NCBI GenBank assembly: GCA_958477305.1
Contig: CAUEFI010000006.1
Span: 1-64,000 of the forward strand
DNA from: HGM12998 sp900756495
GTDB lineage: Bacteria; Bacillota; Clostridia; Oscillospirales; Oscillospiraceae
DNA: 64,000 nucleotides
Direction: 5' to 3'
In this document: in pieces, positions 34,501-42,455 of the stretch
Layout: each line of letters opens with the position of its first letter
Numbering within the stretch: position 1 is the stretch's first letter
Notes under the pieces: model-generated
What the model was told of the DNA's origin: nothing
The model's input: the letters and a program-made list of their open reading frames with translations, nothing else
The model's database searches: none
Position numbers and translations under genes: made by a program

Positions 34501-34922
34501 AGGGAGGACACTGGAAAGGTTGTAGTGGTCTTATCCGTCATCGCATTGACGAAGGTATTATAGGTCTGATAGGCGGCGGGAAAAAAAATATTGGGCGAGG
34601 GGTATTTCTCTGATCCTGAGACGGTCATATGCTCAAGAATATGAGGGATACCCTTGTCGTTCTCCGCGGGCGTATGAAAGGTGATGTCAAAGGTGCGATT
34701 CGGATCCCCGCTGGCAATATAGTACACGGCGGATCCTGATTTTTCATGTTCCAGCGTAACAGTGGGACAGTCCAGTATATCCAGGGTACCCCGCCCGGTT
34801 ACCTGAAAGCCGTGGAGGATGTCCCCCTCGGAAGGCAGGCTGTCCTCCGTCGCCGCCGCATGTACAGATAGCATGCACATCAAAGAACACGTCAGGAGAA
34901 TGGCGATCAGACGCTTTTTCAT
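31560..34922 (-). CDS. Exported M16C-type metalloprotease with C-terminal SLH-like region
   Basis: 1120 residues. Signal peptide MKKRLIAILLTCSLMCMLSV with an AAA cleavage region. The inverted zinc motif HILEH (94-98) and the downstream Glu in VYNEMKG (about 194) identify the M16 family, and the length and second half fit the presequence-protease/falcilysin branch. The last 120 residues read like one to two SLH repeats (ERAKADGVFLGDENGNYREN; REEMAVLLYRLERG; WALEAVRWSLATGRMS). M16C enzymes are usually intracellular, so an exported, wall-attached version suggests digestion of extracellular peptides. The ATG at 34922 is preceded by AAGAAGGGAA. Confidence 0.85.
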   Translation of the reverse strand: MKKRLIAILLTCSLMCMLSVHAAATEDSLPSEGDILHGFQVTGRGTLDILDCPTVTLEHEKSGSAVYYIASGDPNRTFDITFHTPAENDKGIPHILEHMTVSGSEKYPSPNIFFPAAYQTYNTFVNAMTDKTTTTFPVSSLSEDQLLKLMDLYLDGVFHPLFYTEPRLFEREAWRYDLQSADAPITITGTVYNEMKGAIDIYRAADYHLQNTLFPGSIIGSNSGGDPIAIPTLTYEELLNFHRTYYHPSNALVVLYGDLDLGRCLEMMDSYFSEYDRTEIDVPDGGVAPLSAPVNGRYEFPVEAGSDTSKGAVIGYGFVANGASREEIAGLNILTDLLSSDGSPVKDAVEKALPGAGFSVSVDMNFPQTRVAFQADGVDETDADTFRNAVNQGLAALVEDGVDRELILGIISAAQFSLRFITESSQIGPSLASLIASRWAVEGELDYLNFYSHTLEDMKDKAGRGWFVELAERYLLNNPHSGVAVTVPVAGLKEKQEADLAQRLADKKAAMSDTEIMALLQKTKDFAAWTAQEAPKSMVEALKAVTVQELPEELVDYPISDQTERGVRYLTAESQVSGIGFTGLALSLDTLPNEDLHWAALYAALLGKMKTETHTTAEVAARSARYLGSFYAGPSTIPEDGDHFRPVIMVQWIGMDEDYQAGLDLVKEMLFHTDVSDSGVLKGVVAQLAQNWKGSLNADPSSVQSVRMMACTAPEKYAVYDYMNGLAYYEFLGRVQSLLDTNPQTVVNRLAGIQEAIQTRTGAVSLYAGSAEGIERQKQAIRRFWNALPEREAAEADRSALPRCGTREAVVVDAAVQYNLVGASLGSLGVQDSGKLAVLAGLVSDQYLTPQLRHVAGAYGAISSFSEDGLMIGTYRDPSLAEAYQVFEQTGAAVSALELTQAEIDGYIMSAYSEAARPRGALTGAANAMVYHMMGLSTEDRLEELREIKSVTPADVKKIGAALSELAQIGFRSTFGGAAAIEGNRELFDVIYNPSESAGAALTRAQAVERLYGGACSALERAKADGVFLGDENGNYRENDAATREEMAVLLYRLERGTEASDAVAFADQDAVSPWALEAVRWSLATGRMSLDDAGRFRPRETVTADELPFTGTAKAARSE

Positions 34923-35030
34923 GCAATTCCCTTCTTTCTTCCAATTAGTATGGCCTATTTTAAAAGAAAAATCATAAAATTCTGGAAGGTATTCCCTTAA
35001 TTTTTATTTAAGGTCTGTTCCCGATTTTGT

Positions 35031-35474
35031 ATGCTCGTCGATTCTCGTTGTATTTTGTCGCCGTTTTTAGGGAACCAACGAATTTCGTCTATGATTGTCA
35101 CACAAATAACTAAAAAAAGAGCTTTTATTGTGACAAATATTTACGAAATTCTTAGCGACCTGGGAATCTCCAGGAAATACCGAGGGCGAAATTACCTGGC
35201 AACAGGCGTTCAGTTGACAATGCACGATGCCAATTATTTTTTCCACGTTACCAAATGCCTCTACCCGGATGTGGCCACTCGTCACAGCACCAATTGGAAG
35301 TGTGTGGAGCGGGATATGCGCACCGCCATCGAAGTATGCTGGACCAAGCGGCGCGCCCAGTTGGAGGCGCTTGTGGGCCACCCGATTGACGAAAGACCCG
35401 CCCCCATTGACTTCATTGACATTATCGTAAATTATCTGCAGAAAGAGGCTCATCCGCAGGCCAATAAGAGATAA
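35031..35474 (+). CDS. Orphan Spo0A-type DNA-binding domain protein
   Basis: Up to 147 residues. The segment NIYEILSDLGISRKYRGRNY through CLYPDVATRHST and CVERDMRTAIEVCW matches the C-terminal DNA-binding domain of the sporulation regulator Spo0A, but there is no receiver domain. The start is uncertain: neither the ATG at 35031 nor the one at 35091 has a good ribosome site; the latter trims residues outside the domain. It may compete for or share 0A-box targets, or regulate independently of phosphorylation. Neighbouring genes give no pathway clue. Confidence 0.7.
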   Translation: MLVDSRCILSPFLGNQRISSMIVTQITKKRAFIVTNIYEILSDLGISRKYRGRNYLATGVQLTMHDANYFFHVTKCLYPDVATRHSTNWKCVERDMRTAIEVCWTKRRAQLEALVGHPIDERPAPIDFIDIIVNYLQKEAHPQANKR

Positions 35475-35599
35475 GCCAATTTTTCTAAATTTTCAGTTGT
35501 CATAGTCAGCAGTTTAATGTATAATAACCAATAGCAGTGTCACAGAACGCTTGGGACGCCGCATTGACCCATTCCAAAAGTAAGGAGAGGAAACAAAGT

Positions 35600-37675
35600 A
35601 TGAGCTATTCCACCCAAAATATCCGCAACGTCTGTCTGCTGGGACACGGAGGCAACGGCAAGACCTCGCTGGCGGAGAGTATGCTGTATCTAACCGGCGG
35701 GACAGAGCGCCTCGGCAGAACCGCCGACGGAAATACCACCTGTGATTACGATCCGGAGGAAACCCGCCGTCAGATTTCCATCTCCACTGCGGTCGCCCCC
35801 GTTGAGTATAACGGCTGTAAAATCAACGTACTGGATACACCCGGCTACTTCGACTTTGTAGGCGAGGTCATTGAAGCTGTTCAGGTGGCGGATGCGGCCA
35901 TTATCGTCTGCTCCGCTAAGGCAGGAATGAGCGTGGGTGCGGAGAAGGCTTGGGAGCTATGCGAGACCCGTAAACTACCCCGTCTCCTCTATATCTCCAA
36001 GACTGACGAGGAGAACGCCGACTATAACGCCGCTTTTGCCACCCTACGGGATCGCTTTGGCAAAAACGTAGCCCCTGTCGTAGCCCCCATCTGGGACGCT
36101 GACAAGAAGGTAATCGGCTTCATCGACGTGCTCCACAAGCGCGCCTTCGAGGCTGGCCCCAAGGGTGAACGCATTGAAATTGATGTCCCCGCCGATAAGC
36201 AGAGCGTACTGGACGAGTTGTATGACGCTCTGAAGGAGAGCGTGGCTGAGACCAGCGAGGAGCTGATGGAGAAATATTTCTCCGGCGAGGATTTCACCTA
36301 TGCCGAGATGATTCAGGGCCTGCGCCAGGGCGTAAAGGATCTCTCCCTTTTCCCCGTAGTATGCGGCTCCGCCCTCTCTGGTCTCGGTACTCGTATGTTG
36401 CTGGACATTATTGTAGAGTTGCTGCCCAATCCCATGGAGGGCCGCCCTCTGATGGGTGAGAACTCTGATGGGGAACTGGACGAATTCGTCGCTTTCCCCG
36501 GCGCCCTGCCCTGTGCCCTTGTCTGGAAGACCACCTCCGACCAGTACGGCAAATACTCCTATATCAAGGTCGTCTCAGGCAACATCAAACCTGATATGCA
36601 GTTGGTGGATTCCCGTACCGGATCGACAGAAAAAATCGGCCGTCTGTATGTGATGAAGGGCAAAAAGGCCGACGAGGTCAAGGAACTCCAGTGCGGTGAT
36701 ATCGGCGCCATCGGCAAAATGGATAAGGTCAAGACGGGCGACACCCTCTCCGACTCCCGCAAGGTGGTCAAGCTGGAGCCCATCCCCTTCCCCGAACCCT
36801 GTTACTCGGTGGCCATCGCCCCCAAGACGAAGGGCCAGGAGGACAAGGTGGCCGCCGGCCTCACCCGTCTTAACGACGAGGACCTCACCTTTAACTGGGT
36901 CAATAACGCTGAAACCCGCCAGTTGGTGGTCTCCGGTACCGGTGACATGCAGATGGATGTGCTGCTCTCCAAGCTGAAAAGCCGCTTCGGCGTGGATGCA
37001 GAACTCTCCGTTCCCCGCGTGCCCTACCGCGAGAAGATCCGCAAGAAGGTGGAAGTGCAGGGCCGTCATAAGAAGCAGTCCGGCGGCCACGGTCAGTTCG
37101 GCGATGTCAAGATCCGCTTTGAGCCCGGCGAGAGCGAGGAGCTGGAGTTCTGTGAAGAGGTCTTCGGCGGCGCTGTCCCCAAGAACTTCTTCCCCGCCGT
37201 GGAAAAGGGCCTGCGCGAGGCTGTACAGCACGGTGTGCTGGCCGGTTACCCCGTAGTCAATCTGAAAGCCACCCTCTTCGACGGCTCCTATCACCCCGTT
37301 GACTCCTCCGAAATGGCCTTTAAGACGGCGGCACAGCTGGCCTACAAGGCTGGCCTGCCCGATGCCAGCCCTGTTCTGCTGGAGCCCATCGGTGAGCTGA
37401 AGGTCACCATTCCCGACAGCTATATGGGCGACATTATCGGCGACCTGAACAAGCGCCGTGGCCGTGTCATGGGCATGAATCCTGACGGCAAGGGCAATCA
37501 AATTGTGGAGGCCGAGGTCCCCATGGGTGAAATGGGTACCTATGCCATTGACCTGCGGTCTATGACCCAGGGCCGCGGTTCCTTTGTCTTCCACTTTGTC
37601 CGCTATGAGGATGCCCCACCCATGGTGCAGCAAAAGGCAATCGATGAAGCAAAGGCCATGCAGGAGGCTGAATAG
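35600..37675 (+). CDS. Elongation factor G-like GTPase (EF-G2 type)
   Basis: 691 residues with all EF-G domains. The P-loop GHGGNGKTSL (about 15-24), DTPGYFDF, and the base-recognition motif read as SKTD where most translation GTPases have NKxD. Domain IV retains GGHGQFGDV. The start at 35600 follows AAGGAGAGG. This variant family exists in addition to canonical EF-G in many Firmicutes and actinobacteria, so it is probably an auxiliary factor in translocation or recycling rather than the main EF-G. There is no tetracycline-resistance context. It is monocistronic with its own terminator. Confidence 0.88.
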   Translation: MSYSTQNIRNVCLLGHGGNGKTSLAESMLYLTGGTERLGRTADGNTTCDYDPEETRRQISISTAVAPVEYNGCKINVLDTPGYFDFVGEVIEAVQVADAAIIVCSAKAGMSVGAEKAWELCETRKLPRLLYISKTDEENADYNAAFATLRDRFGKNVAPVVAPIWDADKKVIGFIDVLHKRAFEAGPKGERIEIDVPADKQSVLDELYDALKESVAETSEELMEKYFSGEDFTYAEMIQGLRQGVKDLSLFPVVCGSALSGLGTRMLLDIIVELLPNPMEGRPLMGENSDGELDEFVAFPGALPCALVWKTTSDQYGKYSYIKVVSGNIKPDMQLVDSRTGSTEKIGRLYVMKGKKADEVKELQCGDIGAIGKMDKVKTGDTLSDSRKVVKLEPIPFPEPCYSVAIAPKTKGQEDKVAAGLTRLNDEDLTFNWVNNAETRQLVVSGTGDMQMDVLLSKLKSRFGVDAELSVPRVPYREKIRKKVEVQGRHKKQSGGHGQFGDVKIRFEPGESEELEFCEEVFGGAVPKNFFPAVEKGLREAVQHGVLAGYPVVNLKATLFDGSYHPVDSSEMAFKTAAQLAYKAGLPDASPVLLEPIGELKVTIPDSYMGDIIGDLNKRRGRVMGMNPDGKGNQIVEAEVPMGEMGTYAIDLRSMTQGRGSFVFHFVRYEDAPPMVQQKAIDEAKAMQEAE

Positions 37676-37679
37676 TGAA

Positions 37680-37718
37680 AAAGCTCCCGCCCGGAGATTC
37701 CGGGCGGGAGCTTTTTCT
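37680..37718 (+). terminator. Rho-independent terminator
   Basis: Fifteen-base perfect arms (37680-37694, 37700-37714) with loop AGATT and a T-rich tail, a few bases after the EF-G2 stop. Confidence 0.85.
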
Positions 37719-37797
37719 TCAACCGCACTGTTCTATTTTGCACAAACAGTACCTTCTGTGACTGTGTGACAGCTACAGGACTCAGCCTGGCCTGTTG

Positions 37798-39192
37798 TTA
37801 CTCCACCAGCTCAACTGTGTACCCCAAATCCCGCAGGCCGGAGACAATCCCGCCGGGATCCACCATGTGGCCGGCACCCACGGCCATGAAGAAGGTGTTC
37901 TCACCCTCCGTCTCCAGATAAGCAGCGGCTGCCTGTATCATGTTTGGATCCCGATCGGTAAAGAGCCGGGCATTCATCTCGTCGTCGCTCTCCACAATCG
38001 CAGCCTTGTTATAGGAAGCTTCAAAAGCGGCTGCATCTCGGTTTTTCCAGGCTTCCATCATGGCGTCCAGGGTCTGCTGCTGGATGGCCAGGGCTTCCTC
38101 CAGCTCCATCTGCTCCTCTTCGCTCAGAGACTGTTCCCCATCCCCCATGGCCGCCTTTACCAGAGCAATGCCGGAGGCCAGTCCCTCCTCTTGATATTCC
38201 GGCGACAGCGTATCGAATATCTTACCCTGGAAAACATATGTCTCGACGGCGTCAATAGCCGCACCGTGATTGACTGCCTTGCTGTTGACATAGACGTCGA
38301 TCGCCATGGCGTTGCCGCTGGTGCTCTCATCCGCCGTCAGCATATTGTTCAGGGTCAGCATCAAGGGCCAGGGCTTATAGGCGTTTACCTGTTCCTCGCT
38401 CATTCCAAGTTTTCCGAAGAGCTCTACAGTCTCGGCGTAGAGTTCGGGGCTGATGTGATCCTTCAGTCCAGTGCCATCTGAATATGTCTGCATTGCCGCG
38501 AACGCTTCTATTCCCGCAGTATCATTAAAGTCCAACTCGAAGATCACCTTGTCGGCAGCCAGAATCGCATCCCGCAGGGATCTGTGGAAAGGATAGACAT
38601 TGCTGCGATCTGCGTGGATGGTACCCAAGAGATACAGGGTATTTTCCCCGTTCACTGCTTTCCATAAAAGTCCCTTGGAGCCGGCATCATTCAGATCGTA
38701 AACCGCCAAAACCAGCCGCTGGGCCATTACCATAGCCTCCTGATAAGTACAGTCCCGCTCTGCAGCCAGTCCCGTTCCATCTCCCCGCACCACATTTAGA
38801 GAGACGAGGAAGGACTCTGCCCCCTCTTCCACACCCGGGAGCTTGTAGGCGGCGGCCTCCTGATACAGGGCGTTCATGACCCCGCCCCTGGTGGTATCCA
38901 CTACTAGGGGCTCTATTCCGGCTTCCGCCTCCGGCAGGTACAGCAGAGCCAGCTTATCGGCCGCAATACCGGCTAGATGCTCCACCTGCTCCATAGTTAC
39001 AGCACTCTGGATATATGTAGCATAGTTGTCATCCAACATTCCCAAGGCATAGCTGTCAGCCAAAGCCTCATAAGCCCAAGGGGATGGCTGCTGCGCGGCG
39101 GCTTCCTCTTCCACGGCCATGGCAGGCAGGCAGAACATTGCGGTGGCCAGCACACCTGCCATCAATCGATAAATTTGTCTCTTCATTCCCAT
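37798..39192 (-). CDS. Exported TraB/GumN-family protein
   Basis: 464 residues. Signal peptide ending CLPAMA, then a poorly conserved SLH-like stretch (PSPWAYEALADSYALGML). The TraB/GumN core follows, with its two GxxH-type motifs: YLLGTIHADRSNVYPF and FMAVGAGHMVDPGG. These motifs are thought to bind metal in relatives such as TIKI proteases. The start at 39192 follows GAGAGAGGAAG. It is followed downstream on the same strand by nothing close; the EF-G2 gene converges on it. Enzymatic activity is not established for bacterial members. Confidence 0.82.
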   Translation of the reverse strand: MGMKRQIYRLMAGVLATAMFCLPAMAVEEEAAAQQPSPWAYEALADSYALGMLDDNYATYIQSAVTMEQVEHLAGIAADKLALLYLPEAEAGIEPLVVDTTRGGVMNALYQEAAAYKLPGVEEGAESFLVSLNVVRGDGTGLAAERDCTYQEAMVMAQRLVLAVYDLNDAGSKGLLWKAVNGENTLYLLGTIHADRSNVYPFHRSLRDAILAADKVIFELDFNDTAGIEAFAAMQTYSDGTGLKDHISPELYAETVELFGKLGMSEEQVNAYKPWPLMLTLNNMLTADESTSGNAMAIDVYVNSKAVNHGAAIDAVETYVFQGKIFDTLSPEYQEEGLASGIALVKAAMGDGEQSLSEEEQMELEEALAIQQQTLDAMMEAWKNRDAAAFEASYNKAAIVESDDEMNARLFTDRDPNMIQAAAAYLETEGENTFFMAVGAGHMVDPGGIVSGLRDLGYTVELVE

Positions 39193-39277
39193 ACTTCCTC
39201 TCTCCCTTTTTACAGCTGTTCTATCAGCTAGTATAACAGACACACATTTTAGGAGCAAGAACCATTTGGCGGCAATA

Positions 39278-39607
39278 CGGCGGCTCGCTCCCGCTCGCAT
39301 GGGAGATGCCGGGGCGGTGCTTTATAAACTTAGACCTGCAATGAACTGCTTGGCTGTCCGCGGTGTCCGGCCGGGGTGGCGCATCCTCCCGCGGGACGGG
39401 ACGTCCCGCGGGAGCCCTGATCCTTCCCTTGCTCGGGGCAAGTCAATTGCCCCTGCGCCAAGGTTTTGGTTCTGCCAAAACGCTTGTACGCCGCTTCCGC
39501 GGCGGCTCGCTCCCGCTCGCATGGGAGATGCCGGGGCGGTGCTTTATAAACTTAGGCCTGCAATGAACTGCTTGGCTGTCCGCGGTGTCCGGCCGGGGTG
39601 GCGCATC
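39278..39607. repeat. 108-bp direct repeats 222 bp apart (partial tandem duplication with hairpins)
   Basis: 39278-39385 and 39500-39607 are identical except one base (agacct versus aggcct). The right copy includes the 3' end and stop of the AAA ATPase gene; the left copy duplicates it outside any gene. The 114-bp spacer is packed with hairpins: perfect 12-base arms at 39386-39397/39403-39414, then GGGGCAA/TTGCCCC and GTTTTGG/CCAAAAC. This is either a 222-bp tandem duplication missing its second spacer, or a structured repeat element. The rest of 39193-39543 holds no gene. Confidence 0.8.
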
Positions 39608-40743
39608 TCCCATTTTGCTGCATCTGCCCGCAGTTTTTCCCGCTCCATCTTTACGCCGCACAGTGCGGCCATGCGCTCCACCATATCCAGGAATTCAGGC
39701 TTGCCCAGCGCCAGATAGGGAATTCTCAGGCCAAAGCGATCTGAGAGCGAGGTCTTTTCCTGGATGGTCTCGAACGCATCCACCTCGTCGCCCGCCCGGT
39801 CGGAGAAGGTCTGGCGCACCAGATGGCGACGGTTCGAGGTCGCATAAATGGCTACATTGGCAGGGCGGCGTTCCAGCCCGCCCTCGAGGATTGTCTTGAG
39901 CACCGAATAGGTCTTGTCATCCTGGTCAAAGGCCAGATCATCAATGAAGAGGATAAACTTGCGTCTTCGTCCTTCCAGCATCCGAATGAGGCTGGGCAGG
40001 GAGGCCAACTCCTCCTTTTGCACCTCAATCAGCCGCAGATCGTTAAATCCCGGAATGGACAGCAGAGACTTTACCGTGGCTGATTTCCCTGTACCGCTGT
40101 CGCCGTAGAGCAGTACATTATTGACATGGTTGCCCTCCAGAAGGGAGCGGGTGTTGGCTATAACCTGTTCCCTCTGGAGCTCATAGCCCAGCATCTCCTG
40201 CGGCGTGGGACTGTCAGGCCGGTGTACGGGAGACAGCTTTCCTTCCTCCCATAAGAAGGCCCGGTATTGGGCAAACATCCCTGAACCATTGGCCTGGTAA
40301 AATGCTGTGAGCGCATCAAACCCGAAAGGCGCCTCACACCGCCACCTGGGCAGCCCGTCGATGACAGGTTTATACTGGGGCGGCGCCATTTCCCGCATCT
40401 GCTCCAGCACCTCTCCGCAATCCAGTGCGGACAAAGCAGCGAAGGCGGCAATATCCCTTTTCGCAGCACCGGTTAGAACCGGATCATCTCTCCCCTGTTC
40501 CACCATACGCGCATAGGGTGATTCCTGATAGCGAAGCTGGTCGTAAAGCCACTCTCCCAACCCGGTACAGCCAGCGGCGTGGAGTTCGTAGAAAAGGCGG
40601 GTGTAGTGTTCCAGCGCTCTCTCCCCATCTCCGATGGACAGGTCGTCCAACAGTGCGCAGGCAAGTCCCATCAGGGGCTCATCACACAGATGTTTATAGG
40701 CCGCAACGCCGCGCAGGGCAAAGCGGATCTGTTCTGACTTCAT
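39544..40743 (-). CDS. AAA+ ATPase of the DUF815 family
   Basis: 399 residues. Walker A LLYGDSGTGKSATVK and Walker B KFILFIDDLAFD lie in the C-terminal half, followed by a sensor-like YATSNRRHLVRQTF and an arginine-rich C-terminus RHPGRTPRTAKQFI. The N-terminal 180 residues are helical without a known domain. The start at 40743 has AAAAGGAGG upstream. The family is widespread and its role is unsettled, possibly remodelling of a partner protein. The 3' end lies within a duplicated 108-bp repeat. Confidence 0.85.
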   Translation of the reverse strand: MKSEQIRFALRGVAAYKHLCDEPLMGLACALLDDLSIGDGERALEHYTRLFYELHAAGCTGLGEWLYDQLRYQESPYARMVEQGRDDPVLTGAAKRDIAAFAALSALDCGEVLEQMREMAPPQYKPVIDGLPRWRCEAPFGFDALTAFYQANGSGMFAQYRAFLWEEGKLSPVHRPDSPTPQEMLGYELQREQVIANTRSLLEGNHVNNVLLYGDSGTGKSATVKSLLSIPGFNDLRLIEVQKEELASLPSLIRMLEGRRRKFILFIDDLAFDQDDKTYSVLKTILEGGLERRPANVAIYATSNRRHLVRQTFSDRAGDEVDAFETIQEKTSLSDRFGLRIPYLALGKPEFLDMVERMAALCGVKMEREKLRADAAKWEMRHPGRTPRTAKQFIAGLSL

Positions 40744-40873
40744 GGCAGCAGGCCTCCTTTTGTCTAACGGCATTTATTTTATGCGCCAACCCTTCAACTG
40801 TCAATCAAATGGTTGACTTCTATCCTCTATTTTCGTATGATCGAGACAACGGACATAGAAAGGGGCTAAGACA

Positions 40874-41518
40874 ATGCTTCTCAAGGAACAGCGTGAACTG
40901 GTCGTGGAATATGGGAAAAAACTGGTGGAGGCCGGGTTGACCGTCGGTACCTTCGGCAATTTGAGCATCTATGAACGGGACCAAAAACTGGTGGCCATCA
41001 GTCCCTCTGGTATGGACTATTTTTGCACCACTCCCGAGGACGTCGTCGTTCTCACCGTTCAGGGAGAACACGTGGACGGGGCCCGCAAGCCTTCCAGTGA
41101 GGTGGATCTCCACTGTCTTCTCTATCAAAACCGCCCTGATGTCAATGCAGTCGTCCACACCCACTCCACCTACGCCACCGTACTCGCCTGCCTTCACTGG
41201 CCAATCGAACCCATCCACTATCTGGTCGCCTATTCAGGTCGGGACGTCCCCTGTATTCCCTACTATCCCTTTGGCTCTTTGGAATTGGCACAAGCCGCCC
41301 AAAGCGCTATGGGACAGGATCATAACGCGTGCCTGCTGGGCAACCATGGCCTGCTGGCAGCGGGGGGAAGCATGTCCTTTGCTTTTGACGTGGCCCAGCA
41401 GATAGAATTCTTGGCCCAGGTCTATTATCAGACAAAACTGGCTGGAGGGGCCGTATCACTCACACCTCAGGAACTGGAAGCCGTGCTGGGCAAATTCCAA
41501 CATTACCGCAAAGTGTAA
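40874..41518 (+). CDS. Class II aldolase/adducin-family protein (fuculose-phosphate aldolase-like)
   Basis: 214 residues of the zinc-dependent class II aldolase family. Visible are GTFGNLSIYE (substrate-phosphate loop region), catalytic-type Glu in KPSSEVDLHC, zinc histidines in AVVHTHSTYATVLAC and the third His in LLGNHGLLA. These match L-fuculose-1-phosphate aldolase and related sugar-phosphate aldolases or methylthioribulose-phosphate dehydratases. The start follows AAAGGGG. It stands alone with no sugar kinase or isomerase beside it, so the substrate is undetermined. Confidence 0.85.
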   Translation: MLLKEQRELVVEYGKKLVEAGLTVGTFGNLSIYERDQKLVAISPSGMDYFCTTPEDVVVLTVQGEHVDGARKPSSEVDLHCLLYQNRPDVNAVVHTHSTYATVLACLHWPIEPIHYLVAYSGRDVPCIPYYPFGSLELAQAAQSAMGQDHNACLLGNHGLLAAGGSMSFAFDVAQQIEFLAQVYYQTKLAGGAVSLTPQELEAVLGKFQHYRKV

Positions 41519-41574
41519 CAGGAATGCGGAGCATTTTCCAATTTTGCTTCCAAATGAAACCACGTCTCTGTCCT

Positions 41575-41603
41575 GCATAGGCAAAAGAAACCTGCGGATA
41601 CTA
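41575..41603 (+). promoter_or_regulatory. Candidate sigma-G promoter for spoVT
   Basis: GCATA (41575-41579) and GATACTA (41597-41603) are 17 bases apart and agree with the forespore sigma-G pattern (gHATR and cATxHTA) except the first base of the second element. It lies about 40 bases before the spoVT start. Confidence 0.55.
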
Positions 41604-41641
41604 AGGTCGTTACCACTTAAAACCGCAGGAGGAGTTTATAT

Positions 41642-42184
41642 ATGAAAGCAACTGGCATTGTGCGCCGCATCGACGATCTCGGCCGTGTGGTAATCCCAAA
41701 GGAAATCCGACGGACTATGCGTATCCGGGAGGGCGATCCCCTTGAGATTTATACCGACAAAGAGGGCGGCGTCATCTTTAAAAAATATTCCCTGATGGGC
41801 GGGCTGGGAGACTTCGCCGGCCAAATGTGTGAGACTCTGAACAAAACCACCGGGCAGGTGGCCGTCATCACCGATCGGGATGCCTGCATTGCTGTAGCCG
41901 GGGTAGCCCGGCGTGATTTGGTGGATAAACGGATTTCCGCCGAGCTGGAGCAGATTATGGAGGGCCGCCAGATCTATCAGTTTAAAAATGGCGATCACCC
42001 TCTTCCCGTCTGTGAGGAGGGTGATCGGTACCTGATTTCCTGCGCCGCACCCATTTTGTCTGAAGGAGATGTATTGGGCTGCGTTCTCTTCGTCGGAACC
42101 GATACAGAGACATCCACCGGAGAGACCGAATACAAGCTGGTTCAGACTATTGCCGGCTTTTTGGGCCGTCACATGGAGTCCTGA
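41642..42184 (+). CDS. spoVT: Stage V sporulation protein T, forespore transcriptional regulator
   Basis: 180 residues. The N-terminal AbrB swapped-hairpin domain MKATGIVRRIDDLGRVVIPK followed by EIRRTMRIREGDPLEIYT is nearly a textbook match; the C-terminal half is a GAF-like domain (TGQVAVITDRDACIAVAG). SpoVT adjusts sigma-G-dependent genes late in spore formation. The start follows AGGAGG. A sigma-G-like promoter lies just upstream and a terminator just downstream, so the gene is probably monocistronic. Confidence 0.93.
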   Translation: MKATGIVRRIDDLGRVVIPKEIRRTMRIREGDPLEIYTDKEGGVIFKKYSLMGGLGDFAGQMCETLNKTTGQVAVITDRDACIAVAGVARRDLVDKRISAELEQIMEGRQIYQFKNGDHPLPVCEEGDRYLISCAAPILSEGDVLGCVLFVGTDTETSTGETEYKLVQTIAGFLGRHMES

Positions 42185-42242
42185 CCTTTTCGTAGAAATA
42201 AGTTCCCTTAGGCACTATCATAAGCATGTTATATCTCGTTTA

Positions 42243-42285
42243 GGAACGGCATGGCCCGCAGGTCATGCCGTTCCCTGTTCTGTAT
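42243..42285 (+). terminator. Terminator after spoVT
   Basis: Fourteen-base arms (42243-42256 and 42261-42274) with one mismatch, loop CGCA, followed by CTGTTCTGTATTTT. Confidence 0.6.
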
Positions 42286-42342
42286 TTTCCTGTTTCGCCA
42301 CCACCGCTGCCGGCATGCTCCGGCATTCTTTTTGTCCCATTG

Positions 42343-42357
42343 ACTAACAATGTTAGT
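42343..42357. promoter_or_regulatory. Palindromic operator 1 (ACTAACA-A-TGTTAGT)
   Basis: Fifteen-base palindrome with central A, directly upstream of the -35 element at 42364. It matches the operator at 42389. The symmetry and size suit a TetR-family repressor. Confidence 0.65.
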
Positions 42358-42363
42358 TTTTTC

Positions 42364-42392
42364 TTGACAGCAGAGCGCCCCCGTGATAAACT
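42364..42392 (+). promoter_or_regulatory. Sigma-A promoter of the carboxylate operon
   Basis: TTGACA (42364-42369), 17-base spacer, TAAACT (42387-42392). The -10 element overlaps operator 2. Confidence 0.7.
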
Positions 42393-42405
42393 AACATTGT
42401 TAGTT
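42389..42405. promoter_or_regulatory. Palindromic operator 2 (AACTAACA-T-TGTTAGTT)
   Basis: Seventeen-base palindrome overlapping the -10 element; its centre is 47 bases from that of operator 1. Repressor binding here would block polymerase. No repressor gene is evident nearby. Confidence 0.65.
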
Positions 42406-42455
42406 GATGTAATACTTACATCTCTCAAATGACAGAATGAAAAGGAGCGGTAATC

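Noticed and set aside
39386..39490. CRISPR array
   Set aside because: Only two long repeats, one spacer and no cas genes; it is a partial tandem duplication.
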